NCBI RefSeq assembly: GCF_002795245.1
Contig: NZ_PGVG01000029.1
Coordinates: 29,993 to 93,992, forward strand
From: Bradyrhizobium forestalis
Lineage (GTDB): Bacteria > Pseudomonadota > Alphaproteobacteria > Rhizobiales > Xanthobacteraceae
Length of the DNA: 64,000 nucleotides
Direction: 5' to 3'
Within the stretch, counting starts at the first letter, position 1, and every line of letters begins with the position of its first letter. Positions 1 through 8,569 of the stretch are shown in pieces. Under the pieces are notes generated by a model. The model was not told the DNA's origin and did no database searches. It saw only the letters and a program-made list of their open reading frames with translations. The position numbers and the translations under genes were made by a program.

Positions 1-1422
1 CTCGAGATTGTTGGTGGCCTGCTCGGCCGCGGAGGAGACCGCCGCAGTCTGGCTGCCCGATTCCGAGACCAGCGAGCGCACGCCGGCCGCCGTGGCGTCG
101 AGCTCCCGCGTCGAGGCCACGACGCTGTGAATCACCGCCTGCACGGTGTCGTCGAAGCTGCGGCAGGCCGCATCGACGGTGCCGGAGCGAGCGAGCTGAA
201 GCGCCTGCTGCGCTTCACGTTCCTGGCCGAGGCGTTCGGCGGTCGCCGCGCTTTCGCGCAGGCTTTCGAGCGCCGCAGCCATGGTGCCGAACTCGTCGGG
301 ATGACGTGATTGCGGCACCGGCGTCGCATAGTCGCGCCCGCTGATGCGCGCGATGGCATCGAGGATGGCGCGCACCGGCCGCATGAGGCGAGTGCGCACC
401 ACGAACACGCCGGCCAGGGTCACGGCCAGCGCGAGCAGGAACGCGAACGACTGCACGATGAGATTGGTCAGGGCTTTCGCCTGCACCGCCTCGGCGCGCG
501 CGATCGACAGGTCGAGCGCCTTGTTGGCGACCGCGACGATGGACGCAAAGGGCGACTGGCACAACGCGTTCCATTCCGAGGCGGGCATCGCGGGACGACC
601 GCTGCCGTCGAAGGACTTGGTCAGCTCACCGATCCGCTTGAGGACGCCGTCGGTCTTGGCGCGCGCCTCCTTGGCCGTGTTGACGAGGTCCGCCGTCACG
701 TCAGGCGCGGCCAGCAGCTCCTCCATGCCGGTCCAGCCGGCGGTGACGATGCCGTTCCAGCCGGCCACGGTCTGCTTCTGGGTTTCGTCGAGCGGCTTGC
801 TGGCGTTGACGTTCGGCCGCAACGTCGAGCACTGGATGCCGTAACGGTCGCGCACCTGCCAGGCGAGGCGGCGGGCCTGGATCATGCGGGCGATGAAGGG
901 ATCGTTCGTCCAGGCGCTGTTCGACACCGCGGTGGAGGCCAGGTTGGCGGTCTCGATCACCTTGGTGACGGAATCGTACCAGATGCTGGTACGCTCCAGC
1001 TTGCGCTCGGCGCGCGGCAGCTTCGCCTCGTCGTAGAACAGCTGAAATTTCGGCGCAGCCTCGCTCCAGCGCTGCTTCAGCGTGCTGGCGAGCTCGTCGC
1101 GGCGGGCGAATTCGACGGTCGCGAGCGCCGCGATGATGGCGTCGAAGCCGGCCTGCTCGGCCTTCTCGGCGGCGCCGAGCTTGGCGCGAGGATCGTCCTC
1201 GCCGAGCAGCGCGCTCTGGGCATCGCCGCGATTGTTGCGTAACGCCAGCACGCCATGGAAAATCGCCTTGTCGGCATTCGCGAGCCGTTCGGTCTCCAGA
1301 CTGTCGCTGTAGCGGCCGAATGCTCCGAACATCTGGATCGCCGTGCTGGTCAGCGCGCCGGCGGCCAGCAGTGTCATCAGAACCAGGAGGAGCGTGCTTA
1401 CCGATTTCTTAAAAACTGACAT
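1..1422 (-). CDS. Methyl-accepting chemotaxis protein, C-terminus beyond the window
   Basis: The reading frame is open from an ATG at 1422 to the window edge (474 codons) and has no stop, so the signalling tip is outside. An N-terminal membrane segment (about residues 5-27) is followed by a periplasmic region of roughly 280 residues and a second membrane helix (about 316-340). A HAMP linker follows (contains RPVRAILDAIARISGRDY), then the start of the methyl-accepting coiled coil (SAAEQATNNLE at the edge). It should be an inner-membrane receptor that signals to CheA. The sensor ligand cannot be read from sequence. It is separate from the downstream enoyl-CoA hydratase, which ends about 115 bases upstream of its start. 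A histidine kinase with the same front half is unlikely given the MCP-like helix. Confidence 0.85.
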   Translation of the reverse strand, partial: MSVFKKSVSTLLLVLMTLLAAGALTSTAIQMFGAFGRYSDSLETERLANADKAIFHGVLALRNNRGDAQSALLGEDDPRAKLGAAEKAEQAGFDAIIAALATVEFARRDELASTLKQRWSEAAPKFQLFYDEAKLPRAERKLERTSIWYDSVTKVIETANLASTAVSNSAWTNDPFIARMIQARRLAWQVRDRYGIQCSTLRPNVNASKPLDETQKQTVAGWNGIVTAGWTGMEELLAAPDVTADLVNTAKEARAKTDGVLKRIGELTKSFDGSGRPAMPASEWNALCQSPFASIVAVANKALDLSIARAEAVQAKALTNLIVQSFAFLLALAVTLAGVFVVRTRLMRPVRAILDAIARISGRDYATPVPQSRHPDEFGTMAAALESLRESAATAERLGQEREAQQALQLARSGTVDAACRSFDDTVQAVIHSVVASTRELDATAAGVRSLVSESGSQTAAVSSAAEQATNNLE

Positions 1423-1538
1423 GGACCAAAAGACCTACTCGTCACGAGCGGTCATCTTGCATGGTGACATGCCAAAGTTTCGTTAAGGTTTATATCGAAT
1501 GATAAGCGCCTCGGAGTCGCCCGCCCTCTTGGACCGTC

Positions 1539-2309
1539 TCACGCCACCTTCGTGAAGTCCGGCGGACGGCGCTCGGCAAATGCCGTGAACGCCTCGCGCG
1601 CCTCGGCGGTGCGCAGGCGCTGCGCGAACTGCTCGCCTTCGGCCTGCATCTGCGCGACCAGCGCTTCGCCGTTGCGCATCAGCCGCTTGGTCGCGATGAG
1701 GGCACCGGCCGGCTGGCGGGCGAGACGCTGCGCGAGGGCAAGCGCCTCGGCTTCGAGCTTGTCGAGCGGCACCACGCGGTTGGCGAGGCCCCATTCCAGC
1801 GCCGACTTTGCCGGCACGGTCTCGCCGAGCGCGAACATCTCATAGGCGCGCGCATAGCCGATGCGCGCCGGCATCAGCAGGCTGGAGGCGGCCTCCGGCA
1901 CCAGCGCGAGGCTGACGAAGGGCGTCGACAATTGCGCGTCGTCGGCGAGCACGACGAGATCGCAATGCAGCAGCATCGTGGTGCCGACGCCGACGGCACG
2001 GCCCTGCACGGCTGCGACCAGCGGCCGGGTGCAGCGCGCCAGCGACTGGATGAAGCGCACGACGTTGCGGCTGCCTTCGGACTTGCCGGCTGCGACTGCG
2101 GCGAACTCGCCGACGTCATTGCCGGCGGTGAACATGTCGCCCTCGCCGCGGATCAGGATCACGCGGGCCGACGGATCGAACTCGGCGGATTCGATTGCGT
2201 CCGCGAGCTTGCCGTACATCGCATCGGTCAGCGCGTTCTTCTTGTCGGGGCGGGCCAGCGTGAGGGTGAGGATGCCGCCATTGTTCTCGATCCGGACATG
2301 CTCGGTCAT
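1539..2309 (-). CDS. Enoyl-CoA hydratase/isomerase family protein (crotonase fold)
   Basis: A 256-residue crotonase-fold protein, the usual family length. It shows the oxyanion-hole segment MFTAGNDVGEF and the second segment AVQGRAVGVGTTMLLHCDL, followed by LVPEAASS. The Glu in PEAASS fits the second catalytic acid of hydratases, while the first acid position looks like Gly, so an isomerase or other crotonase activity is possible. The ATG at 2309 gives the canonical MTEHVRIENN start; an upstream extension in the same frame reads through the regulator gene in another frame. Its start overlaps the end of the MarR gene by four bases, so the two are translationally coupled and probably co-regulated. 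The substrate is unknown; fatty or aromatic acyl-CoA is likely. Confidence 0.9.
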   Translation of the reverse strand: MTEHVRIENNGGILTLTLARPDKKNALTDAMYGKLADAIESAEFDPSARVILIRGEGDMFTAGNDVGEFAAVAAGKSEGSRNVVRFIQSLARCTRPLVAAVQGRAVGVGTTMLLHCDLVVLADDAQLSTPFVSLALVPEAASSLLMPARIGYARAYEMFALGETVPAKSALEWGLANRVVPLDKLEAEALALAQRLARQPAGALIATKRLMRNGEALVAQMQAEGEQFAQRLRTAEAREAFTAFAERRPPDFTKVA

Positions 2310-2755
2310 TCGTCTGCTCCTCTTGGAAATTTGTCCTGAATGCTCGTCAGCCAGCGCGCGACGATGTCGATTTCCGCAGCCGAAAATCCTTCCGTCAGCG
2401 CCGCGTTGACCTCGGCCGCGCTGGCCTTCGCCTGCGCCAGCGCGGTGCGACCCTTCGGCGTCAGCCAGATACGCCAGGCGCGGCCATCCTCGCGGTCGGC
2501 TCGCCGCTCGATCAGTTTTGCCGCCGCCGTGCGGTCGACGAGCCCGGAAATGCCGGCCGGGCCAAGATCGAGCGCCGCGCCCGCCTCGCCCATCAGCACG
2601 CCGTCCTGTCGGCCGAGGATGAACAATAGCCCGGCCTGCGCCGGCGTCACCTCGCTCTCGGGCCGCGCCGCCATCCATCGCTGCAACCGGCGGTGCGCGA
2701 CGCTCAACAGGTAGATCAGCCGATGATGCCGCGCGCCAGCTTCTTTATTTCGCAT
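2306..2755 (-). CDS. MarR-family transcriptional regulator
   Basis: A 149-residue winged-helix protein. The recognition region reads MGEAGAALDLGPAGISGLVDRTAAAKLIERRADREDGRAWRI (split here only for description), which is the typical MarR helix-turn-helix plus the DxRxxR wing. It precedes and overlaps the enoyl-CoA hydratase gene, so it most likely represses its own two-gene operon and is released by an acyl-CoA or aromatic acid, as is common for MarR/crotonase pairs. An 18-base perfect palindrome covers its own start codon. The start at 2755 is the only one consistent with the full N-terminal helix. Confidence 0.9.
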   Translation of the reverse strand: MRNKEAGARHHRLIYLLSVAHRRLQRWMAARPESEVTPAQAGLLFILGRQDGVLMGEAGAALDLGPAGISGLVDRTAAAKLIERRADREDGRAWRIWLTPKGRTALAQAKASAAEVNAALTEGFSAAEIDIVARWLTSIQDKFPRGADE

Positions 2756-2763
2756 GCGAAATA
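2746..2763. promoter_or_regulatory. Probable MarR operator overlapping the start codon
   Basis: TATTTCGCATGCGAAATA is an 18-base perfect palindrome. The ATG of the minus-strand MarR gene (2755-2753) sits in its centre. MarR dimers bind such palindromes, so binding here could block transcription of the mRNA 5' end; autoregulation is inferred. Confidence 0.65.
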
Positions 2764-2803
2764 TCTAGTCGAACGCGAGGCGGTTGTCAAACGAGCCGTT
2801 TCG

Positions 2804-4474
2804 CTACGGCGCGCAGGTAAAGCTCGAAGCCGCGGTCACTGGGCCGCTCTTGTAGTGCGGCCAAGCCGGCCAGCGGCACAACGGCAGCGCGCGCGTCACC
2901 GCAAACGACGGCGCCTCGAGCTTCTGCTCGGCAACCTCGAGATCGCCGGGCGCCTTGCCCTGCTCGACCCAGTCGAGCAGCACGCTCAGCATGTCGACAT
3001 TGGCCGGCGCGCCGGAGCCGACATGGTCGACGCCGGGCGCGGTGTAGAGCCGCGCGAACTCGGCGGTCTCGGCCTTGCCCATCTTGCGCTCGACGCTCTC
3101 GAAATAGCGGATGCCGGCATAGGGGCTCTGCGCATAGTCGGCCATGTGCTCGAGCATGATCAGCCGGCCGCCCCGCGCGCGGAAACGGCTGAGATCGGGA
3201 TCCGTCGAATCCATCAGGCTGGACACCTCGAGCAGCCGCGCCTTGTGCTCTTCAGGCTTGTAGGTGGTGACGTCGAGCTTGGGATCGCGCGCGAACACAT
3301 ATTGAATGCCGCCAGCGCCATAGATCCAGGCGATGCCGTTGTTCGGCGCAGGTGGCTGCGCCGGCGGCGCGGTGCCGAGCCACCAGGCGACCCAGCCGCC
3401 GGTCGGCCCGATCGCCGGCGTATCCTCGCCCGACACGCCCCAGCCCGGATAGTCATCGAGACCATTGGCGAGCGAGAACGGGAATTTGTAGGTCGCGTGC
3501 AGCGTGTTGATCGCCTTGATCTGCTCATCAGTGAGACACTGATCGCCGCTCTTGCCCGCCGCGCAGCGCAGCGTCTCGACCTTGAATGCCGCCTTGCAGG
3601 TGACGGGATCCTGCACCAGCGCGTCGTCGGAGCCGTCGGCCTTGTCGCAAGCCACGCGCACTGCGTCGGCGACGAGCTTCACCTGCGCCGGATTGATCCA
3701 GCCCTCACCCATGGTGACGAGGCCCGAGCGCGTGCCGGCATGCTGCAAGCCGACCCAATTGATGACCGGCACGCGGGCGAAGATGCCGTCGAAATCGTCG
3801 GGGTAGCGCTGCGCCATGGTGAGGCCTTCGCGGCCGCCTTCGGACGAGCCCATGAAGTACATCTTCTCCGGCTTCTTGCCGTAGGCGCGCTGCATCAGCG
3901 CAGCGGTCGCGTCGCGCACCTTCTTGTAGGCGCGATGGGCGAAATTCTCGAAGGCCTCGTCGTTCAGCGCGAAAAGCTGCGGCGGCTCGCCCGGCTTGGA
4001 TTCGTGGCCGGAGTCCGTGCCGTAGGTGACGAAGCCGCGCGCGAGCGGCGACGGCTTGTCGAAGGGATAGGCCGGCGGCAGCGCAAGTCCCGTGATCAGC
4101 ACGCCGTTGAAGCCGCCGCCGCCATATTGCAGCGAGCGACCGTTCCATTCGACGGGAAGATTGACCTGGAATTTGATCGGCGGCGCCTTGGAATCGGTGG
4201 GGTCGATATGAGCGAGCACCTTGCAGAAGCGCGGATTGGCCGGCGTGATGCGCCCCGACGGGGTGGGTCCACGTTCGGCAACGGCGAGTTGCGAGGATGT
4301 CTGCAGCGTCGCGGAATCGATCTTTACGGTGTCAGTGCCGCCAACGAGCCCCTTGCAGACCGTGTCCGCATCCTCCGCCAATGTCATGGCGAACGCGGCG
4401 TCCGCGCTCAGCGCAGCCGCCGTCCCCACGAGCCATGCGCACAGCTTCGCCCTCGTCAGCGTCATCGTTTCCAC
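2804..4474 (-). CDS. Tannase/feruloyl esterase family secreted hydrolase
   Basis: A 556-residue protein with a Sec signal peptide (hydrophobic stretch ending in ADAAFA near residue 29), so periplasmic or secreted. The nucleophile elbow GSSEGG puts the catalytic Ser near residue 211, followed by the family-typical REGLTMAQRYPDDFDG. The catalytic His is expected in GVDHVGSG (about residue 484), and an acid in the segment HMADYAQSP. Tannase-family enzymes cleave ester bonds of gallate or hydroxycinnamate conjugates, which would suit a plant-associated bacterium. In most relatives a Cys sits directly before the Ser and directly after the His; here these are Ser and Val. Its start lies 72 bases downstream of the end of serA, and it may be transcribed alone. 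The natural ester is not known. Confidence 0.85.
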   Translation of the reverse strand: METMTLTRAKLCAWLVGTAAALSADAAFAMTLAEDADTVCKGLVGGTDTVKIDSATLQTSSQLAVAERGPTPSGRITPANPRFCKVLAHIDPTDSKAPPIKFQVNLPVEWNGRSLQYGGGGFNGVLITGLALPPAYPFDKPSPLARGFVTYGTDSGHESKPGEPPQLFALNDEAFENFAHRAYKKVRDATAALMQRAYGKKPEKMYFMGSSEGGREGLTMAQRYPDDFDGIFARVPVINWVGLQHAGTRSGLVTMGEGWINPAQVKLVADAVRVACDKADGSDDALVQDPVTCKAAFKVETLRCAAGKSGDQCLTDEQIKAINTLHATYKFPFSLANGLDDYPGWGVSGEDTPAIGPTGGWVAWWLGTAPPAQPPAPNNGIAWIYGAGGIQYVFARDPKLDVTTYKPEEHKARLLEVSSLMDSTDPDLSRFRARGGRLIMLEHMADYAQSPYAGIRYFESVERKMGKAETAEFARLYTAPGVDHVGSGAPANVDMLSVLLDWVEQGKAPGDLEVAEQKLEAPSFAVTRALPLCRWPAWPHYKSGPVTAASSFTCAP

Positions 4475-4546
4475 CCAGCTTTTTTGTTTGTTCGATCTGT
4501 AGGAGACCGCATTGAACGCGACCTCCTGCCGGCCGTCAACAAGCCT

Positions 4547-5791
<1,245 letters not shown>

Positions 5792-5910
5792 GGAATCTCC
5801 GTAAGTAGCAGCTTTGCCGCAGCTCATAGACCGCCGACGGTGCGCGGCACAATAGGGCTTGGATACGGGGAGGAGACGGCGGGGTAGATAAGCTTGGCAC
5901 CCTGCTAGTT

Positions 5911-6040
5911 CCGTCATCCTGAGGTGCGAGTGGCGCGATGCGCAGCTTCGCGCCGGGAGCCTCGAAGGATGAACGGCCTCGATGCAGCCGGGCCGTCGCC
6001 CTTCGAGGGCCGCTAAGGAGCGGCCACCTCAGGGTGACGG
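5911..6040. repeat. Intergenic palindromic repeat (Bradyrhizobium REP-like)
   Basis: The outer arms CCGTCATCCTGAGGTG (5911-5926) and CACCTCAGGGTGACGG (6025-6040) are reverse complements with one mismatch, and inner segments around GCCTCGAAGGATG and CCCTTCGAGGG also pair. This makes a roughly 130-base cruciform-like element between serA and the rhodanese gene. Similar elements are widespread in Bradyrhizobium intergenic DNA. Confidence 0.75.
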
Positions 6041-6081
6041 TGATGGAGTAGTGCTCGGTCCAGCGCGCGTTTAGCCCGGTC

Positions 6082-7317
6082 TCAAATCACATAGAACCCG
6101 TGCGTACCGTCGCGGCGGAGCTGGTCGACCAAGCCATATTCCCAGTCGAGATAGGCCTGCATCGCGGCTTCCCCGACGTCGGTTCCCTCATAGGGCCGGC
6201 GGTAACGGTGTGCCGGATCCGGCTTCGGCAAGGCGTGCGGCGGGCCGACCTCGAGCGCACCGTCATAGCCGCCTTCGAGCACATGGACCTCCCAGCCCAT
6301 CTGCGCCAGCCAGGACGCCGTCATGTCGGCGCGGACGCATCTGTCGTCGGTGAGGAGGATGCGCGCGCCGCGCACGGGCGCGGCCATGTCGGTTTCCTGG
6401 ACGAGCTGGCCGCCGGGATAGTGGCGGAAGCCGGGGAGATGGCCGGCCGCATAGTCCTCGGCATCGCGCACGTCGAAGCGATAGAGCGTGCGATGGGTCT
6501 GCGCGGCAAGCGCAGCCATCTCGTTCGCACCGATATGGCGGACACCGGCGCGATAAGCGACATCGCGGGCATTGGCCGGGCCGCCCTCGAACGGGCCGAT
6601 TGCGCCGCGCCTGTCGGCGCCGTGGTCGAGCCCATGGCGCGCCAGCGTCCAGCCGATGGTGCCGTTGCGCAGCGCGCGGACCCTGTTGGGCACCCCGGCA
6701 TTGATCAGCGACTGGGTGCCGATGATCGAGCGGGTGCGGCCGGCGCAGTTGACGATGATCGTCGTCTCGGGATCGGGCGCGGCGCGCCCGGCCCGCAGCA
6801 CCAGCTCCGCGCCTGGCACGCTGACCGAGCCCGGGATGTTCATGGTCGCATATTCGTCGAAACGGCGGACGTCGAGGATGGCGATGTTGGCCTTGTCGGC
6901 GATGAGCTTTGCGACCTCGTCGGCGCTGAGCGAGGGCGTGTGGCGGCGCGACTCCACGAGTTCGCCAAACGCTTTCGCGTAGGAATTGACGTCCTCGAAC
7001 ACCTCAAAGCCCGCCGCGCGCCAGGCCGTCAGCCCGCCGTCGAGTGCGCTGATATTGGTGTAGCCGAGCGCAGCCAGACGCTCGGCTCCGGTCGCGACGA
7101 CGGGCTTCTCCCCGTCATCATAGAGGACGATCGGCACGTCCTTGCGCGGCAGCCTGACCTCGGCCTCGACCGCGATCCGGTCCACGGCCATGTTGGCGGC
7201 GAACAGCGGATGGCCGGTCGCGAAGGCCGCCTCGTATCTGAGATCAAGCAGCGCGATCTCCTCGCGCAACAGCAGCGCACGGCGGATATCGGCGGGGGCA
7301 ACGGTCGGAAGCTTCAT
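6082..7317 (-). CDS. Rhodanese-related sulfurtransferase with three domains
   Basis: A 411-residue cytoplasmic protein without a signal peptide, built of about three rhodanese-like domains. Domain 1 (about 5-115) has the loop VLYDDGEK, with no Cys. Domain 2 (about 135-230) has the intact active-site loop NCAGRTRS, with Cys and the following Arg residues. Domain 3 (about 270-370) has LLTDDRCVRADM, with a Cys out of the usual loop context. It probably moves sulfane sulfur from a donor to an acceptor such as cyanide or thiol, through domain 2. A C-terminal tail with tryptophan and tyrosine residues (DWEYGLVDQLRRDG) is outside the domains. It has no metabolic partner next to it, so its biological donor is unclear. 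Confidence 0.85.
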   Translation of the reverse strand: MKLPTVAPADIRRALLLREEIALLDLRYEAAFATGHPLFAANMAVDRIAVEAEVRLPRKDVPIVLYDDGEKPVVATGAERLAALGYTNISALDGGLTAWRAAGFEVFEDVNSYAKAFGELVESRRHTPSLSADEVAKLIADKANIAILDVRRFDEYATMNIPGSVSVPGAELVLRAGRAAPDPETTIIVNCAGRTRSIIGTQSLINAGVPNRVRALRNGTIGWTLARHGLDHGADRRGAIGPFEGGPANARDVAYRAGVRHIGANEMAALAAQTHRTLYRFDVRDAEDYAAGHLPGFRHYPGGQLVQETDMAAPVRGARILLTDDRCVRADMTASWLAQMGWEVHVLEGGYDGALEVGPPHALPKPDPAHRYRRPYEGTDVGEAAMQAYLDWEYGLVDQLRRDGTHGFYVI

Positions 7318-7388
7318 GGCATGGACCCTGGGAAGGACAGGCCATGGGCTTTTGAACGATTGAGAGCGCGTTGGCTAGCCTTGTCCGC

Positions 7389-8567
7389 TCACTCGCCCGG
7401 AACGAGCCGCCCGAGCGGCGGCTGCGCCGCGCGCCGCAGCTTGCGACGCGACAGATAGAGCAGGATGCCGGTGACCGAGAACAGCGGCATCAAGGCGGCG
7501 GCAGCCATGAAGACAAGCTTGCCCGGCCATCCCAGGATTGCGCCGCGATGGATGTCGTAGATGGCCGCGATGATCGTTTCGCCGAATGTCTTGTCGGCAT
7601 AGCGCTCCGCGGACACCAGCTGGCCGGTGACGGCGTCGATCCGGAATTCGTCGCGCGTGGTCTCGAGCAACGACGCCTTCCCCCACGAGCGGATCCGTAT
7701 CGCCGTGCCCTGCCCGGCCGGCAGCGTCAGCAAGGCCCTGGAGAATCGGTCACCCTCCTCGCGCTGGAACGTCATCCACGCCCGATCAAATCCGATCTGG
7801 GACGCAGGCTCGGCTCGGCCACGCGGCGACTTTGCGGGCATCTTCGCAGCGGTGACGTGCGGACGCGCCAGCAGCCAGGTCACGCCGTCCCTGTACCATT
7901 CGAAGGAGAACCACAGCCCGGTGAGCGTCATCATCAGATAGACCGGCAGGACCCAGGTGCCGATCACGGTGTGCAGCGACTGGTGCAAGCCCCGGCCGCC
8001 GAGCCCGAAATTCGGCTTCAGCCACATCTTCACACTGCTCGTCCGGCGCGGCCAGCGCAGCACGAGGCCCGACACCAGCATGATGATGAGGCCGAGCGCG
8101 ATGGTGCCGGTGATCGGGCGACCCCAGCCCTTGCCGTCGCCGGGAACGAGCAACCAGCGATGCAGCTGACGCACCGTCGCGAAGAACGTCTCGCCGCGCG
8201 GCGAGCCCAGCACGCGCGCGTCATAGGGATCGACATAGAGCGAGGTCGGCCGGCCGCCGTGTTCGTCACGCGCGAAGCGGACATGGACCGCCGCCGCCGG
8301 ATCGCTCGACAGCGTGACAGCCGAGACCTTGCCGACGTCCTGCGCCGCCTTCAGCCGCGCGATCAGGTCATCCGGCATCAGCGCCGGCGCTTGATGCGGC
8401 GTGACCTGCATGATCCCGGCGTTGAGATGATCGACGATCTCGTCCTCGAAACTCATGATCGCGCCGGTCAGCGCGATCAGGGACACCAGGAGCGCAAGAA
8501 CCAGGCCCACCATGGAATGGACCTGGAAGAGGACCGCCTTGATCGTGTGTCCCCACCGCGCTGCCAT
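7389..8567 (-). CDS. PepSY-associated TM-domain membrane protein
   Basis: A 392-residue inner-membrane protein with four hydrophobic segments: about residues 12-40 (LVLALLVSLIALTGAIM), 150-172, 195-222 and 345-368 (AAALMPLFSVTGILLYLS). Between the first two is a periplasmic PepSY-type region. This family accompanies TonB-dependent siderophore receptors and is thought to reduce ferric siderophores or help their handling at the inner membrane. It starts two bases after the stop of the receptor gene 8570-10894, so the two form an operon and the function in iron uptake is inferred from that. No haem-ligand assignment was made. Confidence 0.87.
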   Translation of the reverse strand: MAARWGHTIKAVLFQVHSMVGLVLALLVSLIALTGAIMSFEDEIVDHLNAGIMQVTPHQAPALMPDDLIARLKAAQDVGKVSAVTLSSDPAAAVHVRFARDEHGGRPTSLYVDPYDARVLGSPRGETFFATVRQLHRWLLVPGDGKGWGRPITGTIALGLIIMLVSGLVLRWPRRTSSVKMWLKPNFGLGGRGLHQSLHTVIGTWVLPVYLMMTLTGLWFSFEWYRDGVTWLLARPHVTAAKMPAKSPRGRAEPASQIGFDRAWMTFQREEGDRFSRALLTLPAGQGTAIRIRSWGKASLLETTRDEFRIDAVTGQLVSAERYADKTFGETIIAAIYDIHRGAILGWPGKLVFMAAAALMPLFSVTGILLYLSRRKLRRAAQPPLGRLVPGE

Positions 8568-8569
8568 GG

